Positions 16,479 through 24,596 are shown, counted from the stretch's first letter. The stretch: DNA of 64,000 nucleotides from Actinomadura xylanilytica (GCF_030283145.1 NZ_JASNWE010000004.1:496001-560000); one strand, 5' to 3'. The notes: a model not told the origin generated them from the sequence alone. A program made the numbers and translations.

Positions 16479-16946
16479 GTGTCCGAGCGGCTGCAACCGG
16501 GCGAGGTCGCCCCCGAGTTCGAGCTTCCCGACGCCGACGGCGCACCGGTGTCCCTGTCCTCGCTGCGCGGGAGGCGGGTGATCCTCTACTTCTACCCCGC
16601 GGCGATGACCCCCGGCTGCACCAAGGAGTCGGTCGACTTCCAGGGCAGCCTGCCCGAGCTGGAGGCGGCCGGCGTCGCCGTCGTGGGGGTCTCCCCCGAC
16701 GCGCCGGCCAAGCTCGCCAAGTTCCGGCAGAAGGAGGGGCTGACCTTCCCGCTCCTGTCCGACCCTGACACCAAGGTGCTCCAGGCGTACGCCGCCTACG
16801 GCGAGAAGAAGCTGTACGGCAAGGTCGTCGTCGGCGTGATCCGCTCCACCTTCATCATCGACGCCGAGGGCAGGATCGAGAAGGCGTACTACAACGTGAA
16901 GGCCACCGGCCACGTCGAGCGCCTCCGCCGCGACCTGGCCCTGTGA
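16479..16946 (+). CDS. bcp: Peroxiredoxin, BCP/PrxQ type, apparently 1-Cys
   Basis: The product is 155 residues from GTG 16479. The thioredoxin fold shows APEFELPDADGAPVSLSSL, YFYPAAMTPGCTKE with the peroxidatic Cys, and VVGVSPDAPAKLAKF. It reduces hydroperoxides using thioredoxin or another thiol donor in the cytoplasm. Most BCP proteins have a resolving Cys five residues after the first (C-x4-C); here the sequence is CTKESVDF, so that Cys is absent and no other Cys is present. It probably works as a 1-Cys enzyme with an external thiol. It stands alone, convergent with tRNA-Leu. Confidence 0.93.
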   Translation: MSERLQPGEVAPEFELPDADGAPVSLSSLRGRRVILYFYPAAMTPGCTKESVDFQGSLPELEAAGVAVVGVSPDAPAKLAKFRQKEGLTFPLLSDPDTKVLQAYAAYGEKKLYGKVVVGVIRSTFIIDAEGRIEKAYYNVKATGHVERLRRDLAL

Positions 16947-16960
16947 CACCACCGGGACGA

Positions 16961-17047
16961 TGGTGCGGACGGGGGGACTCGAACCCCCACGGTGTCTCCA
17001 CCAACAGGACCTAAACCTGCCGCGTATGCCGATTTCGCCACGTCCGC
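16961..17047 (-). tRNA. tRNA-Leu (anticodon UAG)
   Basis: The full cloverleaf can be drawn. The acceptor stem GCGGACG (17047-17041) pairs with CGTCCGC. The anticodon loop is TTTAGGT in a CAGG/CCTG stem, giving anticodon TAG. There is a long variable arm (TTGGTGGAGACACC) as required for class II tRNA-Leu. The T-arm is GGGGGTTCGAGTCCCCC. The CCA end is encoded (16961-16963). No integrase or repeated tRNA 3' end is seen nearby. Confidence 0.95.
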
Positions 17048-17320
17048 CCGGGTAAAGCCGTTCCCTCGCGCGGAAGGACTCGCGCGGAAGGTGAATCCAG
17101 CTTAGCGTTCTGGTCACCGGCTCACACCCGCATATCGAGGCCCGCGGGGGCCCGCCGGGGGGACGGCTCGGGCCGCCGCCCTCCACCCCCGGCCCCCGGC
17201 GGTCCCCGCAGGTCGCGCACCTCGGATCAACGCAGCGTGAGTGACTCCGTGCATTGGGCTTCCAAATCGGGCGGGGCGGCGTAGGCTGAACCAATCCGCA
17301 GCGACCGCGATGGGCAGGCC

Positions 17321-18235
17321 ATGGAGACCAGCTGGTTCGCCAAACGACCCGTCAGCGACATCCGCCCGGGTGACCACGGCTGGCTGGCCCACACCGGCCT
17401 CGAAGAGCGCGACCGTGTCATCGGGATCTTCGTCGGCGAGGGGCTGGAGACCGGTGAGAAGGTCGTCTACGTCAGCGACAGGCCGGCCGGGCGGCTGCCC
17501 GGGCTCGGCGGACGGCCCCCGGACGAACTCGACGAGCTGGCCCGGTCGGGCCGGCTGCGGGTGATCCCGCGCCGCGCCGCGTGCCTCGACCGGAGCGGCG
17601 GGTTCGAACCGGCGAAGATGCTCGACACCCTGGCCCGCGAGGTCGGCGAGGCGTTCGGGCAGGGTCTGCGCGCGGTGCGCCTGACCACCGACCACAGCCG
17701 GCTGCTGAACGAGCCGGGCCGTCCCGGCCTGGCCCGGATGCTGGGCTGCGAGCACCGGCTCGGCGAGGCCGTCTCGCCGAGCACGATGGTGAAGGCGATC
17801 TGCCAGGTGGACCGGCAGGCCTGCCGGCCCGATGAGCTGACCGCGCTCCGCGACACCCACGAGGTCCTGGTCGAGGTGAATCCCGAGTTCGACGACGGCG
17901 TTCTCAAGATCGTGCGCACCTTCGATCCGGTGGGGCTGCGGGTGGAGGGCGAGCTCGACGCCGCGCGGCACGCGGTGTTCTCCGACCGGCTCGCCCAGGT
18001 GAGCGCGGGCCGCGGCGGCGTCCATCTCGACTTCTCCCGGCTGGGCTTCATCGACCTCGGCTGCCTGAACCTGCTGGCGCACCACGCGATCGCGCTCCCG
18101 CGCGGCCAGGCGCTGGTGCTCGACAACCTCCCGCCCGATGTCGAGACCGTCATCGAGCTGGTCGGCTGGCACCGGCTGCCGGGGCTGGCCCGCGGGCGCG
18201 ACCGCGTCCCGGCCGAGGAGGGCGCGGCCCGATGA
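17321..18235 (+). CDS. MEDS-STAS regulatory protein
   Basis: This is a 304-residue protein. The N-terminal part, residues about 12-190, is a MEDS (DcmR-type sensory) domain: IRPGDHGWLAHTGLEERDRVIGIF can be traced from residue 14, with GEGLETGEKVVYVSD following. The C-terminal part, residues 205-295, is STAS-like: VGLRVEGELDAARHAVF and VHLDFSRLGFIDLGCLNLL. In classical anti-sigma antagonists the last motif reads DSSG with a phosphorylated Ser; here it is IDLG, so that Ser is missing. It overlaps the next gene (RsbA-type kinase) by 4 bases, suggesting the two products interact in a partner-switching system. Confidence 0.85.
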   Translation: METSWFAKRPVSDIRPGDHGWLAHTGLEERDRVIGIFVGEGLETGEKVVYVSDRPAGRLPGLGGRPPDELDELARSGRLRVIPRRAACLDRSGGFEPAKMLDTLAREVGEAFGQGLRAVRLTTDHSRLLNEPGRPGLARMLGCEHRLGEAVSPSTMVKAICQVDRQACRPDELTALRDTHEVLVEVNPEFDDGVLKIVRTFDPVGLRVEGELDAARHAVFSDRLAQVSAGRGGVHLDFSRLGFIDLGCLNLLAHHAIALPRGQALVLDNLPPDVETVIELVGWHRLPGLARGRDRVPAEEGAAR

Positions 18236-19149
18236 AGCTGGAGCACAGGGCCTTCGAGTACGCGGGCACCGGCGCCTTCCTCGCCTCCGTCGAGCCGTTC
18301 CTGCGCTCAGGGCTGGAGGCCGGCGAGGCCGTGGTCGCCGTCGTCCGCGAGCCCAACCTGGGAGCGCTCCGCGACCACCTCGGATCCGACGGCGCGTCGA
18401 TCGAGTTCTGGCCGGCCGAGGAGTTCTACCTGCATCCGGTGCGCACGCTGAAGGACTACCAGCGGATCGTGGCCTCCCACGCGCCGCGCCGCGTGTGCGC
18501 GCTGGCCGAGCCCGTCTGGCAGGGCTGGACCCCGCGGCAGCTCCTGGAGTGGAACCGCTACGAGTCGCTGATCAACGTGGTGTTCGAGGGGTCCGGGGCG
18601 CGCGCCCTGTGCCCCTACGACCGCCGGGCCGCGCCGGCGCACGTCCTCGACCAGGCCCGCCGCACGCATCCGCTGTTCCTGCGCGACGGCGACACCCGCT
18701 GGAACGCCGACTTCGTCGACCCGGTGACGTTCGGCACCGGCTGCGACCGGCAGCGCCGGTTCCCGCCGCCGCGCGACGCCGACTACTTCGCGATCGAGGA
18801 CGCCGACCTGCACCGGCTGCGGGCGTTCGTCGCCGGGCGGGCCGCCGCGCACGGGCTCGACCGCCGGGCCGCGCAGAACCTGGTGACCGCCGCGAACGAG
18901 GTGGCCGCGAACGCGCTCCGGCACGGCACCCCGCCGATGGGGCTGTGGACGTGGCCGGACGGCCCCGACCTGATCTGCGAGATCGGCGACCACGGCCTGT
19001 GGCGGCCGAGCCCGCTCACCGGGTTCATCCCGCCCGAGTCGGCGCTCGACCGGGGCTTCGGGCTGTGGACGGTGCGGCTGCTGGTCGACCTGATGGAGGT
19101 GCGGGCCGGTTGGAACGGCACCTTCGTCCGGATGCACATGCGGAAGTAA
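18232..19149 (+). CDS. RsbA-type anti-sigma regulator (MEDS plus HATPase domain)
   Basis: The product has 305 residues. Residues 1-160 form a MEDS domain (FLRSGLEAGEAVVAVV, PVWQGWTPRQLLEWNRYESL, LCPYDRRAAPAHVLD). Residues 195-305 are an RsbW-like GHKL ATPase: N-box AANEVAANALRHG with intact Glu and Asn, GDHGLW as the G1-like loop, and RGFGLWTVRLLVDLME as the G2-like region. Such proteins hold or phosphorylate STAS antagonists and thereby free or sequester a sigma factor. The start overlaps the stop of the MEDS-STAS gene (ATGA). The cognate sigma factor is not evident, although an ECF sigma gene lies 2 kb further on. Confidence 0.85.
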   Translation: MKLEHRAFEYAGTGAFLASVEPFLRSGLEAGEAVVAVVREPNLGALRDHLGSDGASIEFWPAEEFYLHPVRTLKDYQRIVASHAPRRVCALAEPVWQGWTPRQLLEWNRYESLINVVFEGSGARALCPYDRRAAPAHVLDQARRTHPLFLRDGDTRWNADFVDPVTFGTGCDRQRRFPPPRDADYFAIEDADLHRLRAFVAGRAAAHGLDRRAAQNLVTAANEVAANALRHGTPPMGLWTWPDGPDLICEIGDHGLWRPSPLTGFIPPESALDRGFGLWTVRLLVDLMEVRAGWNGTFVRMHMRK

Positions 19150-19197
19150 CTCCCCGAGGGTCCGCCCGCTCCGCGCGGCGGACTCGTGGAAGGCGCC

Positions 19198-20073
19198 ATG
19201 GACACCCACTGGCCGATCCGGAGGCCGGTCCGCGAGCTCAGGCCGGGTGATCACGCCTGGCTGGCGTACGGCGGCGAGGAGGAGCGGCGCCATGTCGTCG
19301 GCGCGTTCATCGGCGACGGGCTGGCCGCGGGCGCGAAGGTCGTCTACCTGGCCGGTCCGGCGGGCGCGGCGGACCGGCCGCGCATGGCGGGCATGGCGGG
19401 GTCACACGATGCGCGGCTGCTGACGGTCGTCCCCCTCGTGCCCTCGGGCGAGCACGCGGGCGCGGACGAGGGCGCCGACCCGCGGGCCGCCCTGGACGCG
19501 CTCACCAGGGAGGTCGCCCGAGCCACGGCCGACGGCCACCACGCAATCCGGATCACGGCCGACCTGACCTGGGCCGTGTCCGGCCCGGACGCCCCCGTCC
19601 CGCTGCGCGAGTGGGAACGGCGGCTCGGGCGGGCGATCGGACCGTCCGCCATCGCGGTGTTCCAGGTCGACCGGCGCCGCCGCGCCGCCGCGGTGCTCGA
19701 CGAGCTGCGCGCCGCGCACGCCGTGGTGGTGACGCCCGACCCCGAGTTCGAGGACGCGATGCTGCGGATCGAGCGGACCTTCCAGCCGGTCGGCCTGTCG
19801 CTGTGCGGCGAGCTGGACGCGTCCCGGCACACCGTGCTGGACGCGGCGCTCGCCACCGTGCTGTCGGGCTCCGACCGCCGCGAGATCCACCTCGACCTGG
19901 CCGGGCTCGGTTTCATCGACCTCGGCGCGATCAACATCCTGGCCGACGTGGCCGGGCGCCGCGCGGACCGCGGCCCGCTGGTGCTCGACCGCATGTCGCC
20001 GCAGCTCCGCACGCTCATGGAGACGGTGGGCTGGGGCATGCTGCCCGGCCTGCGCCTCGGCGCCGGCGCCTGA
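19198..20073 (+). CDS. MEDS-STAS regulatory protein (paralogue)
   Basis: This 291-residue protein starts at ATG 19198; GTGGAAGG precedes it, and an in-frame upstream start at 19186 is less well placed. It resembles the protein at 17321 along its full length: LRPGDHAWLAYGGEEERRHV, then GDGLAAGAKVVYLAGP, and a STAS domain with VGLSLCGELDASRHTVL and IHLDLAGLGFIDLGAINIL. Again the phospho-acceptor serine position reads IDLG. It follows the RsbA-type gene by 48 bases and is likely in the same transcript, giving an order STAS - kinase - STAS. Confidence 0.83.
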   Translation: MDTHWPIRRPVRELRPGDHAWLAYGGEEERRHVVGAFIGDGLAAGAKVVYLAGPAGAADRPRMAGMAGSHDARLLTVVPLVPSGEHAGADEGADPRAALDALTREVARATADGHHAIRITADLTWAVSGPDAPVPLREWERRLGRAIGPSAIAVFQVDRRRRAAAVLDELRAAHAVVVTPDPEFEDAMLRIERTFQPVGLSLCGELDASRHTVLDAALATVLSGSDRREIHLDLAGLGFIDLGAINILADVAGRRADRGPLVLDRMSPQLRTLMETVGWGMLPGLRLGAGA

Positions 20074-20086
20074 GACCGGCCGCCGG

Positions 20087-20443
20087 TCAGTCGAGCGCGG
20101 CGACGAACCGTTCGGCCTCGGCGCGGGTCAGGCCGGTCTCGGCGCGGACGATGGCGATGGCCGATTCCACGTCCTCCTCCCGCAGAAACGCGTGGACCCG
20201 ATCGGACAGCATCTCCCCGCCGGGCCCGCCCTGCCCCGGGACCAGTCCGTCCCGGAGCGCCTCGACGTAGTCCTTGGCGTCCCTGAGCGACAGCCGGGTG
20301 TCCGTGCGCACTTCCTTGATCGCGTGGATCATTCTGTCCTGGCGGATCAGCCTGAGGGCCCGGTCGCGCGTCGCCGCCGGGACCCCGGCCGCCTCGAAGC
20401 TCAGGGTGTCGACCTCGAGGGGCTGAGCGCGTTTGCGGAACAT
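20087..20443 (-). CDS. Protein with two ribosomal L7/L12-C-terminal-like motifs
   Basis: The gene encodes 118 residues from ATG 20443 with GGAGAGGAGACGAGG upstream. There are two similar segments: residues about 27-65 (LRLIRQDRMIHAIKEVR followed by TRLSLRDAKDYVEAL) and residues about 83-118 (FLREEDVESAIAIVRAE, then TGLTRAEAERFVAAL). Both recall the alpha-hairpin of the L7/L12 C-terminal domain (I..Vk..tgLgLkeAK..Ve). Stand-alone proteins with this fold are common in actinomycetes; their role is unknown, perhaps binding protein partners. It is convergent with the MEDS genes and precedes no obvious operon partner. Confidence 0.7.
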   Translation of the reverse strand: MFRKRAQPLEVDTLSFEAAGVPAATRDRALRLIRQDRMIHAIKEVRTDTRLSLRDAKDYVEALRDGLVPGQGGPGGEMLSDRVHAFLREEDVESAIAIVRAETGLTRAEAERFVAALD

Positions 20444-20547
20444 CCTCGTCTCCTCTCCGGCCGCCACCACCGGCGACGGCGGTATGCGGACCGGCCCGGG
20501 GGCGGCAGCAGGTCCGCCCACTGTAACCGCCCCCATGGCCGGCACGC

Positions 20548-21093
20548 TCAGCCCGAGGCCGCCCCCGCCGCGGTCTTCCGGGCCCGCGGCAGGCCCGTGT
20601 CGGACGGGGTGGGCGGCCTTGGCGTCGATGGCCCGGACGAGGCGGGGGGCCGGGATGCCGAGGGCGCGGACGGCTTGGCGGTCGGGCTGGGAATCGGCGG
20701 CTGCGGGCTGGACCACGTCGGCGACGGAGTGACCGACGGCGTGCCCGAGGGCGAGGGGGGCGCGGACGACCGGGCCTCGTCCGCCGGGACGGACGGGCTC
20801 GGCGCGGGCGTGCCCGTCGCGGGTGTGCCGGTCGCCGGCGGTCCCATCGGCCGCGGGGCCTCGTGCCTCCCGGGCATCCCCGGCCACAGCAGCAGCGCGA
20901 CGGCGACGAGGACCGCCGCCGTGAGCACGCCCGCGAAGACCGGGAACGTCCATGCGCGGAACCGCGAGACGGGCGCGACGGTGGCCTCGCGTCCCGCCGT
21001 CTGAAGCCGGTGCACGAGGTCCGGGCCCGCCTGGATCTCGTCGGCGCCCCGCCGGTAGTGGTCCCGCAGCAGGGTCTCGAGCTCATCGTCCAT
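20548..21093 (-). CDS. Membrane protein paired with ECF sigma factor (probable anti-sigma)
   Basis: The product is 181 residues. Residues 1-45 are a short cytoplasmic N-terminus (LETLLRDHYRRGADEI, LVHRL), followed by one transmembrane helix (FPVFAGVLTAAVLVAVALLLW). A long external Pro/Ser/Thr-rich tail then reaches the C-terminus. It overlaps the end of the sigma gene by 11 bases, the usual arrangement for a sigma/anti-sigma pair. No zinc-binding HxxxCxxC anti-sigma motif is present, so it belongs to the shorter type that accompanies SigE-like ECF factors. Anti-sigma function is inferred from position and topology. Confidence 0.7.
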   Translation of the reverse strand: MDDELETLLRDHYRRGADEIQAGPDLVHRLQTAGREATVAPVSRFRAWTFPVFAGVLTAAVLVAVALLLWPGMPGRHEAPRPMGPPATGTPATGTPAPSPSVPADEARSSAPPSPSGTPSVTPSPTWSSPQPPIPSPTAKPSAPSASRPPASSGPSTPRPPTPSDTGLPRARKTAAGAASG

Positions 21094-21655
21094 CGGCCCG
21101 GCCCTCCCTCAGGTGCTCCCGCAGGGCCGTCATGGCCCGCGCGGTGTGACTCTTCACGGTGCCCCGGGAGATCCCGAGGGTCTCGGCGATCTCGTGCTCG
21201 CCGAGATCGCACCAGTAGCGCAGCACGACCACGGCGCGCTGCTTGGGCGGCAGGCCGCGGAGCACCTCGTCCAGGTCGCCTCCGGCCGCCCCCGCCACCG
21301 GAGGCGCCCCGGCGAGGCGCTCCACGTCCGCCACCGAACCGGCCGGGAAGTCCCGCCGCCGTGCCCGCCGCTTGTTCTCGTCGATCGCCAGATTGACCAG
21401 CACCCGGCGGGCGTACGCCTCGGGATTCCCCGCCGCGATCCGCTTCCAGCGCCGCGCGACGCGCTCGTAGGCGGTCTGGAGGAGGTCCTCGGCGAGGTGC
21501 CGGTCATAGACCAGGAACACGGCGGTGCGCAGCAGGCGACCCGCGGTGGCGGTCACGAACTCGTCGAACGTGATCTCCGCCCCGCGGACCTCCTGGGCGC
21601 TCAAGGTGGACAGACCGCACCTACCCCCGGCCGCCGGGCGCGGTCCGGCAGCCAC
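21083..21655 (-). CDS. ECF sigma factor, SigE family
   Basis: The frame runs from GTG 21655 to 21083. The conserved part begins at ITFDEFVTATAGRLLRTAVFL, so the real start may be the TTG at 21604. Region 2 contains LAEDLLQTAYERVARRW (the -10 binding helix) and AYARRVLVNLAIDENKRR. Region 4 contains LPPKQRAVVVLRYWCDLGEHE, then IAETLGISRGTVKSHTARAM, the -35 recognition helix-turn-helix. The SigE-family subgroup is common in actinomycetes. The upstream gene (21621-22235) overlaps its annotated start by 35 bases and the anti-sigma gene overlaps its end, so the three genes form a tight operon. Confidence 0.9.
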   Translation of the reverse strand: MAAGPRPAAGGRCGLSTLSAQEVRGAEITFDEFVTATAGRLLRTAVFLVYDRHLAEDLLQTAYERVARRWKRIAAGNPEAYARRVLVNLAIDENKRRARRRDFPAGSVADVERLAGAPPVAGAAGGDLDEVLRGLPPKQRAVVVLRYWCDLGEHEIAETLGISRGTVKSHTARAMTALREHLREGRADGR

Positions 21656-22235
21656 CGGGCCACGACGGCTTCGCGGTCGCGGACGGCTTCGGCGCCTTCG
21701 CGCTCGGCGCGAGCACCGGCGTCCTGGACGGAACGGCGGTCACCGACGGCACGGGCGCCGGCCTGGACGGCTTGCCGGTCGGCGTCGGCACCGGGTTCGA
21801 CGGCTTGTGAGTCGGCGTCGGCACCGGGTTCGACGGCTTGTCAGTCGGCCTCGGCACCGGGTTCGACGGCTTGTCAGTCGGCCTCGGCACCGGGTTCGAC
21901 GGCTTAGGCGCCCCCGAAGCCGTCGGCTTGGGCGCTGTCGAAGTCGTCGGCCTGGGCGCCGGCCTGGACGGCTTCGGGACGGCCGAGACCGAGGGCACCG
22001 GGCGGGCCGATGGCGTGCACGTAGGGCTGGGCGACGGCACTGGGGCCTTCGAGGGCACCGGGGCCTTCGACGGCACCGGTGCCTTCGTCACGGCGCCGCG
22101 CGCGGCCATCGGCTCGACCTTGGGCGAGGTGGCGGCCGAGGCGGACATCCAGATCCCGGCGGCCAGGACTCCGGTCCCGCCGACACCGGCCAGCGCCAGG
22201 ACGAGTCCGCGGCGCGGGCGACCCTTGTCGATCAT
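21621..22235 (-). CDS. Membrane-anchored or secreted Pro/Ser/Thr repeat protein
   Basis: The 204-residue protein starts at ATG 22235 with GAGGAGCAAC upstream. It has a basic start (RPRRGLVLALAGVGGTGVLA) that is a signal peptide or anchor. The rest is dominated by Pro, Ser, Thr, Lys and Val in short repeats: KAPVPS three times, then KPSNPVPRPTD-type units of 11 residues four times. No enzyme domain is visible. A wall-spanning, stalk-like structure is a reasonable guess. It is first in the operon with the ECF sigma and anti-sigma genes, so it could be a sensor or a target of that system (inference). Confidence 0.6.
   Translation of the reverse strand: MIDKGRPRRGLVLALAGVGGTGVLAAGIWMSASAATSPKVEPMAARGAVTKAPVPSKAPVPSKAPVPSPSPTCTPSARPVPSVSAVPKPSRPAPRPTTSTAPKPTASGAPKPSNPVPRPTDKPSNPVPRPTDKPSNPVPTPTHKPSNPVPTPTGKPSRPAPVPSVTAVPSRTPVLAPSAKAPKPSATAKPSWPGGCRTAPGGRG
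21778..21906 (-). repeat. Four 33-bp tandem repeats in the Pro-rich protein gene
   Basis: Units begin at 21778, 21811, 21844 and 21877; the last is 30 bases long. Each codes 11 residues (KPSNPVPxPTx), and units differ by only a few bases. The period is a multiple of three, so unit loss or gain keeps the frame. Confidence 0.85.
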
Positions 22236-22252
22236 GTTGCTCCTCGGGGGGA

Positions 22253-22267
22253 GGTGAACGGTTCACC
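22253..22267. promoter_or_regulatory. GGTGAAC-G-GTTCACC palindrome upstream of the ECF operon
   Basis: A 7-bp perfect inverted repeat with one central base lies 18 bases upstream of the first gene of the ECF operon (start 22235). Further upstream on the minus strand, ATGACA and GGTTTAGA could serve as promoter elements. It may be an operator or regulatory site. Confidence 0.35.
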
Positions 22268-22410
22268 CTCTAAACCCCCCGCACCCGCCGCGGGGTTGTC
22301 ATGCCGCCCGAAAACTTTCGCGGTGCCCGCCCGGAACCTCTCCGCGCCCCCGGCCCCGCTGCGGCGGGCGGCGGCGGTACGGCGGCCGGCGGCGGTACGG
22401 CGGCCGGGCG

Positions 22411-23058
22411 TCAGGTCAGGCCGGCGGCGGCGAGCGCGTCGGGCAGGATCTCGGCGAGCGCGCGGAAGGCCCGGCCGCGGTGGCTGATCGCGTCCTTCTC
22501 CTCGGGCGAGAGCTCGGCGGCGGTGCGGGTCTCGCCGTCCGGCAGGAAGACCGGGTCGTAGCCGAAGCCGCCCGAGCCGCGCGGCGCGGCGGTGATCCGG
22601 CCGTGCATCCGGCCCTCGACGCAGTGCTCGACACCGCCGGGGACCACCAGGGCCGCCGCGCAGACGAAGTGCGCGCCGCGTCCGCCCTCGGCGACGTCGG
22701 CGAGCTGGTCGAGGACCAGGTCGAGGTTGGCGCGGTCCTTGTCGCCGGTCGCGGCACCGAACCGGCCCGACCAGCGGGCCGACAGCACGCCGGGCATGCC
22801 GCTCAGCGCGTCCACGCAGAGCCCGGAGTCGTCGGCCACCGCGGGCAGCCCGGTGTGCAGGGCGATCATGCGGGCCTTGAGCAGCGCGTTGCCCTCGAAG
22901 GTCAGCTCGGTCTCGGGGACCTCGGGCGCCTTCGGGAAGTTCTCCAGCCCGGACACCTCGACGCCCCGGCCGGTCAGCGGCACGGGGCCCGCGGCCAGGA
23001 TCCGGCACAACTCGGAGATCTTCCCCGCGTTCCGGGTGGCTAGCACGATCCTGGTCAC
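22411..23058 (-). CDS. rdgB: XTP/dITP diphosphatase (non-canonical purine NTP pyrophosphatase)
   Basis: The product is 215 residues from GTG 23058, which overlaps the rph stop (GTGA). It follows the HAM1/RdgB pattern: IVLATRNAGKISELCRIL, FEGNALLKAR, VADDSGLCVDALSGMPGV with the catalytic Asp, GYDPVFLPDG and SHRGRAFRAL. It hydrolyses XTP, dITP and ITP to monophosphates, cleaning the nucleotide pool. Coupling to rph is conserved in actinobacteria. The upstream order rph, MBL hydrolase, murI is the same as in mycobacteria. Confidence 0.96.
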   Translation of the reverse strand: MTRIVLATRNAGKISELCRILAAGPVPLTGRGVEVSGLENFPKAPEVPETELTFEGNALLKARMIALHTGLPAVADDSGLCVDALSGMPGVLSARWSGRFGAATGDKDRANLDLVLDQLADVAEGGRGAHFVCAAALVVPGGVEHCVEGRMHGRITAAPRGSGGFGYDPVFLPDGETRTAAELSPEEKDAISHRGRAFRALAEILPDALAAAGLT

Positions 23059-23774
23059 CGGCCGAGCGCCTCCGTCTGGAGGCGGGTGAGCTCGGCGCAG
23101 CCGCCGGCGGCCAGGTCGAGCAGCGCGTCCAGCTCGGCGCGGTCGAACGGGGCGCCCTCGGCGGTGCCCTGCACCTCGACGAAGCGGCCGTCGCCGGTGC
23201 AGACCACGTTCATGTCGGTGTCGGCGGCGCCGTCCTCCTCGTAGCACAGGTCGAGGCGGGGCTGGCCGCCGACGACGCCGACGCTGACCGCGGCGACCGA
23301 GGTGAGGAAGGGGTCGCGCTTGACCAGGCCGCGCTCGCGCATCCAGCTCACCGCGTCGGCCAGCGCGACGTACGCGCCGGTGATCGCCGCGGTGCGGGTG
23401 CCGCCGTCGGCCTGGAGCACGTCGCAGTCGAGCTGGACGGTGTTCTCGCCGAGCGCCTTGAAGTCGACGCAGGCGCGGATGGACCGGCCGATCAGCCGGG
23501 AGATCTCGTGGGTGCGCCCGCCGATCCGCCCCTTGACCGCCTCGCGGTCGTTGCGGGTGTTGGTCGCGCGCGGCAGCATCGCGTACTCGGCGGTGACCCA
23601 GCCGAGCCCGCTCTCGCGCCGCCAGCGGGGCACCGAGTCCTGCACCGACGCGGCGCAGAGCACCCGGGTGCCGCCGAACTCGATCAGCACCGACCCCTCG
23701 GCGTGGTCGAGCCAGCCGCGCTGGATGCGGACGGGACGGAGCTGGTCGATCGCGCGATCATCGGGGCGTGCCAT
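23055..23774 (-). CDS. rph: Ribonuclease PH
   Basis: The gene encodes 239 residues; ATG 23774 has GGGTGG upstream. Conserved motifs include LRPVRIQRGWLDHAEGSVLI, GWVTAEYAMLPRAT, RSIRACVDFKALGENT and the phosphate-binding segment DCDVLQADGGTRTAAITG. RNase PH trims 3' ends of tRNA precursors with inorganic phosphate, working as a hexamer. Length is typical. It lies between the MBL hydrolase gene and rdgB in one transcript. Confidence 0.97.
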   Translation of the reverse strand: MARPDDRAIDQLRPVRIQRGWLDHAEGSVLIEFGGTRVLCAASVQDSVPRWRRESGLGWVTAEYAMLPRATNTRNDREAVKGRIGGRTHEISRLIGRSIRACVDFKALGENTVQLDCDVLQADGGTRTAAITGAYVALADAVSWMRERGLVKRDPFLTSVAAVSVGVVGGQPRLDLCYEEDGAADTDMNVVCTGDGRFVEVQGTAEGAPFDRAELDALLDLAAGGCAELTRLQTEALGR

Positions 23775-23797
23775 GGCATCCACCCTAATGCCCGCCC

Positions 23798-24553
23798 TCA
23801 CAGGTCGTAGACGGTTCCCACCTCGGCGAGCTCGATCGGCCCCCCGAAGCCGCTGGCCTTGGCCTCGGCGAGGGTCTGCGCCGGGTCGTTCCACGGCAGC
23901 AGATGGGTGAGGACCAGGGTGCCGGCGCCGGCCCGCGCCGCGTGCTCGCCCGCCTCGCGCCCGGTCAGGTGCATGTCGGGCGGCAGGTCGTCGCGCTGCT
24001 CGAACCCCGCCTCGCACAGGAACAGGTCGCAGTCGCGGGCGAGCTCGACCAGGGCCTCGCAGACTCCGGTGTCGCCCGAGTAGGTCAGCACCTTGCCGCC
24101 GTGCTCGACCCGCAGCCCGTACGCCTCGACCGGGTGGTTGACCAGCGCGGTGGAGACGGTGAACGGGCCGATGCGGATCGGGCCGGGCTCCAGCGTGCGG
24201 AACTCGAAGGTGCTGGCCATCGCCGGGTTGGGTTCGAGCTGGTACGCCTTGATCATGTGCTCGGCGGTGCCGGACGGCCCGTACACCGGGATCCGCGGCG
24301 CGGGCCCGTCCGGGCAGTACGTCCGGGCTATCCAGTAGACGGTGAGGTCGAGGCAGTGGTCCGGATGCAGGTGCGAGAAGCAGATCGCGTCGATGTCGAG
24401 GACATCGTGGAACCGCTGTAACGACCCGACCGCGCCGTTGCCCATGTCGAGCAGCAGGGAGAACCCGTCCGCCTCGACCAGGTAGCTGGACGCCGGGCTG
24501 TCCGGTCCCGGGAAGCTGCCGGAGCAACCGATCACAGTGACCCGCACGCTCAC
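23798..24553 (-). CDS. MBL-fold hydrolase (Rv1339-like)
   Basis: The 251-residue protein starts at GTG 24553 after GAGGAGGA. The metallo-beta-lactamase motif is FSHLHPDHCLDL, with a downstream His in LVNHPVEAYGL, Asp in LTYSGDTGVCEAL and His in LVLTHLLPW. The architecture resembles RNase Z and atypical class II cAMP phosphodiesterases; the syntenic mycobacterial protein Rv1339 has been reported as a cyclic-AMP phosphodiesterase. That activity here is inferred from synteny and family only. It sits between murI and rph as in mycobacteria. Confidence 0.85.
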   Translation of the reverse strand: MSVRVTVIGCSGSFPGPDSPASSYLVEADGFSLLLDMGNGAVGSLQRFHDVLDIDAICFSHLHPDHCLDLTVYWIARTYCPDGPAPRIPVYGPSGTAEHMIKAYQLEPNPAMASTFEFRTLEPGPIRIGPFTVSTALVNHPVEAYGLRVEHGGKVLTYSGDTGVCEALVELARDCDLFLCEAGFEQRDDLPPDMHLTGREAGEHAARAGAGTLVLTHLLPWNDPAQTLAEAKASGFGGPIELAEVGTVYDL

Positions 24554-24596
24554 TCCTCCTCTTGTGTCCCGGGGAATCAGGTGGTCAGAGCCTTGC

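Noticed and set aside
16961..20073. MEDS cluster as an island integrated at tRNA-Leu
   Set aside because: No integrase gene and no second copy of the tRNA 3' end was found downstream; base composition looks like the surroundings.
21778..21906. Regular 33-bp repeats as a CRISPR array
   Set aside because: Units are contiguous without spacers and in frame within a gene; no cas gene is near.
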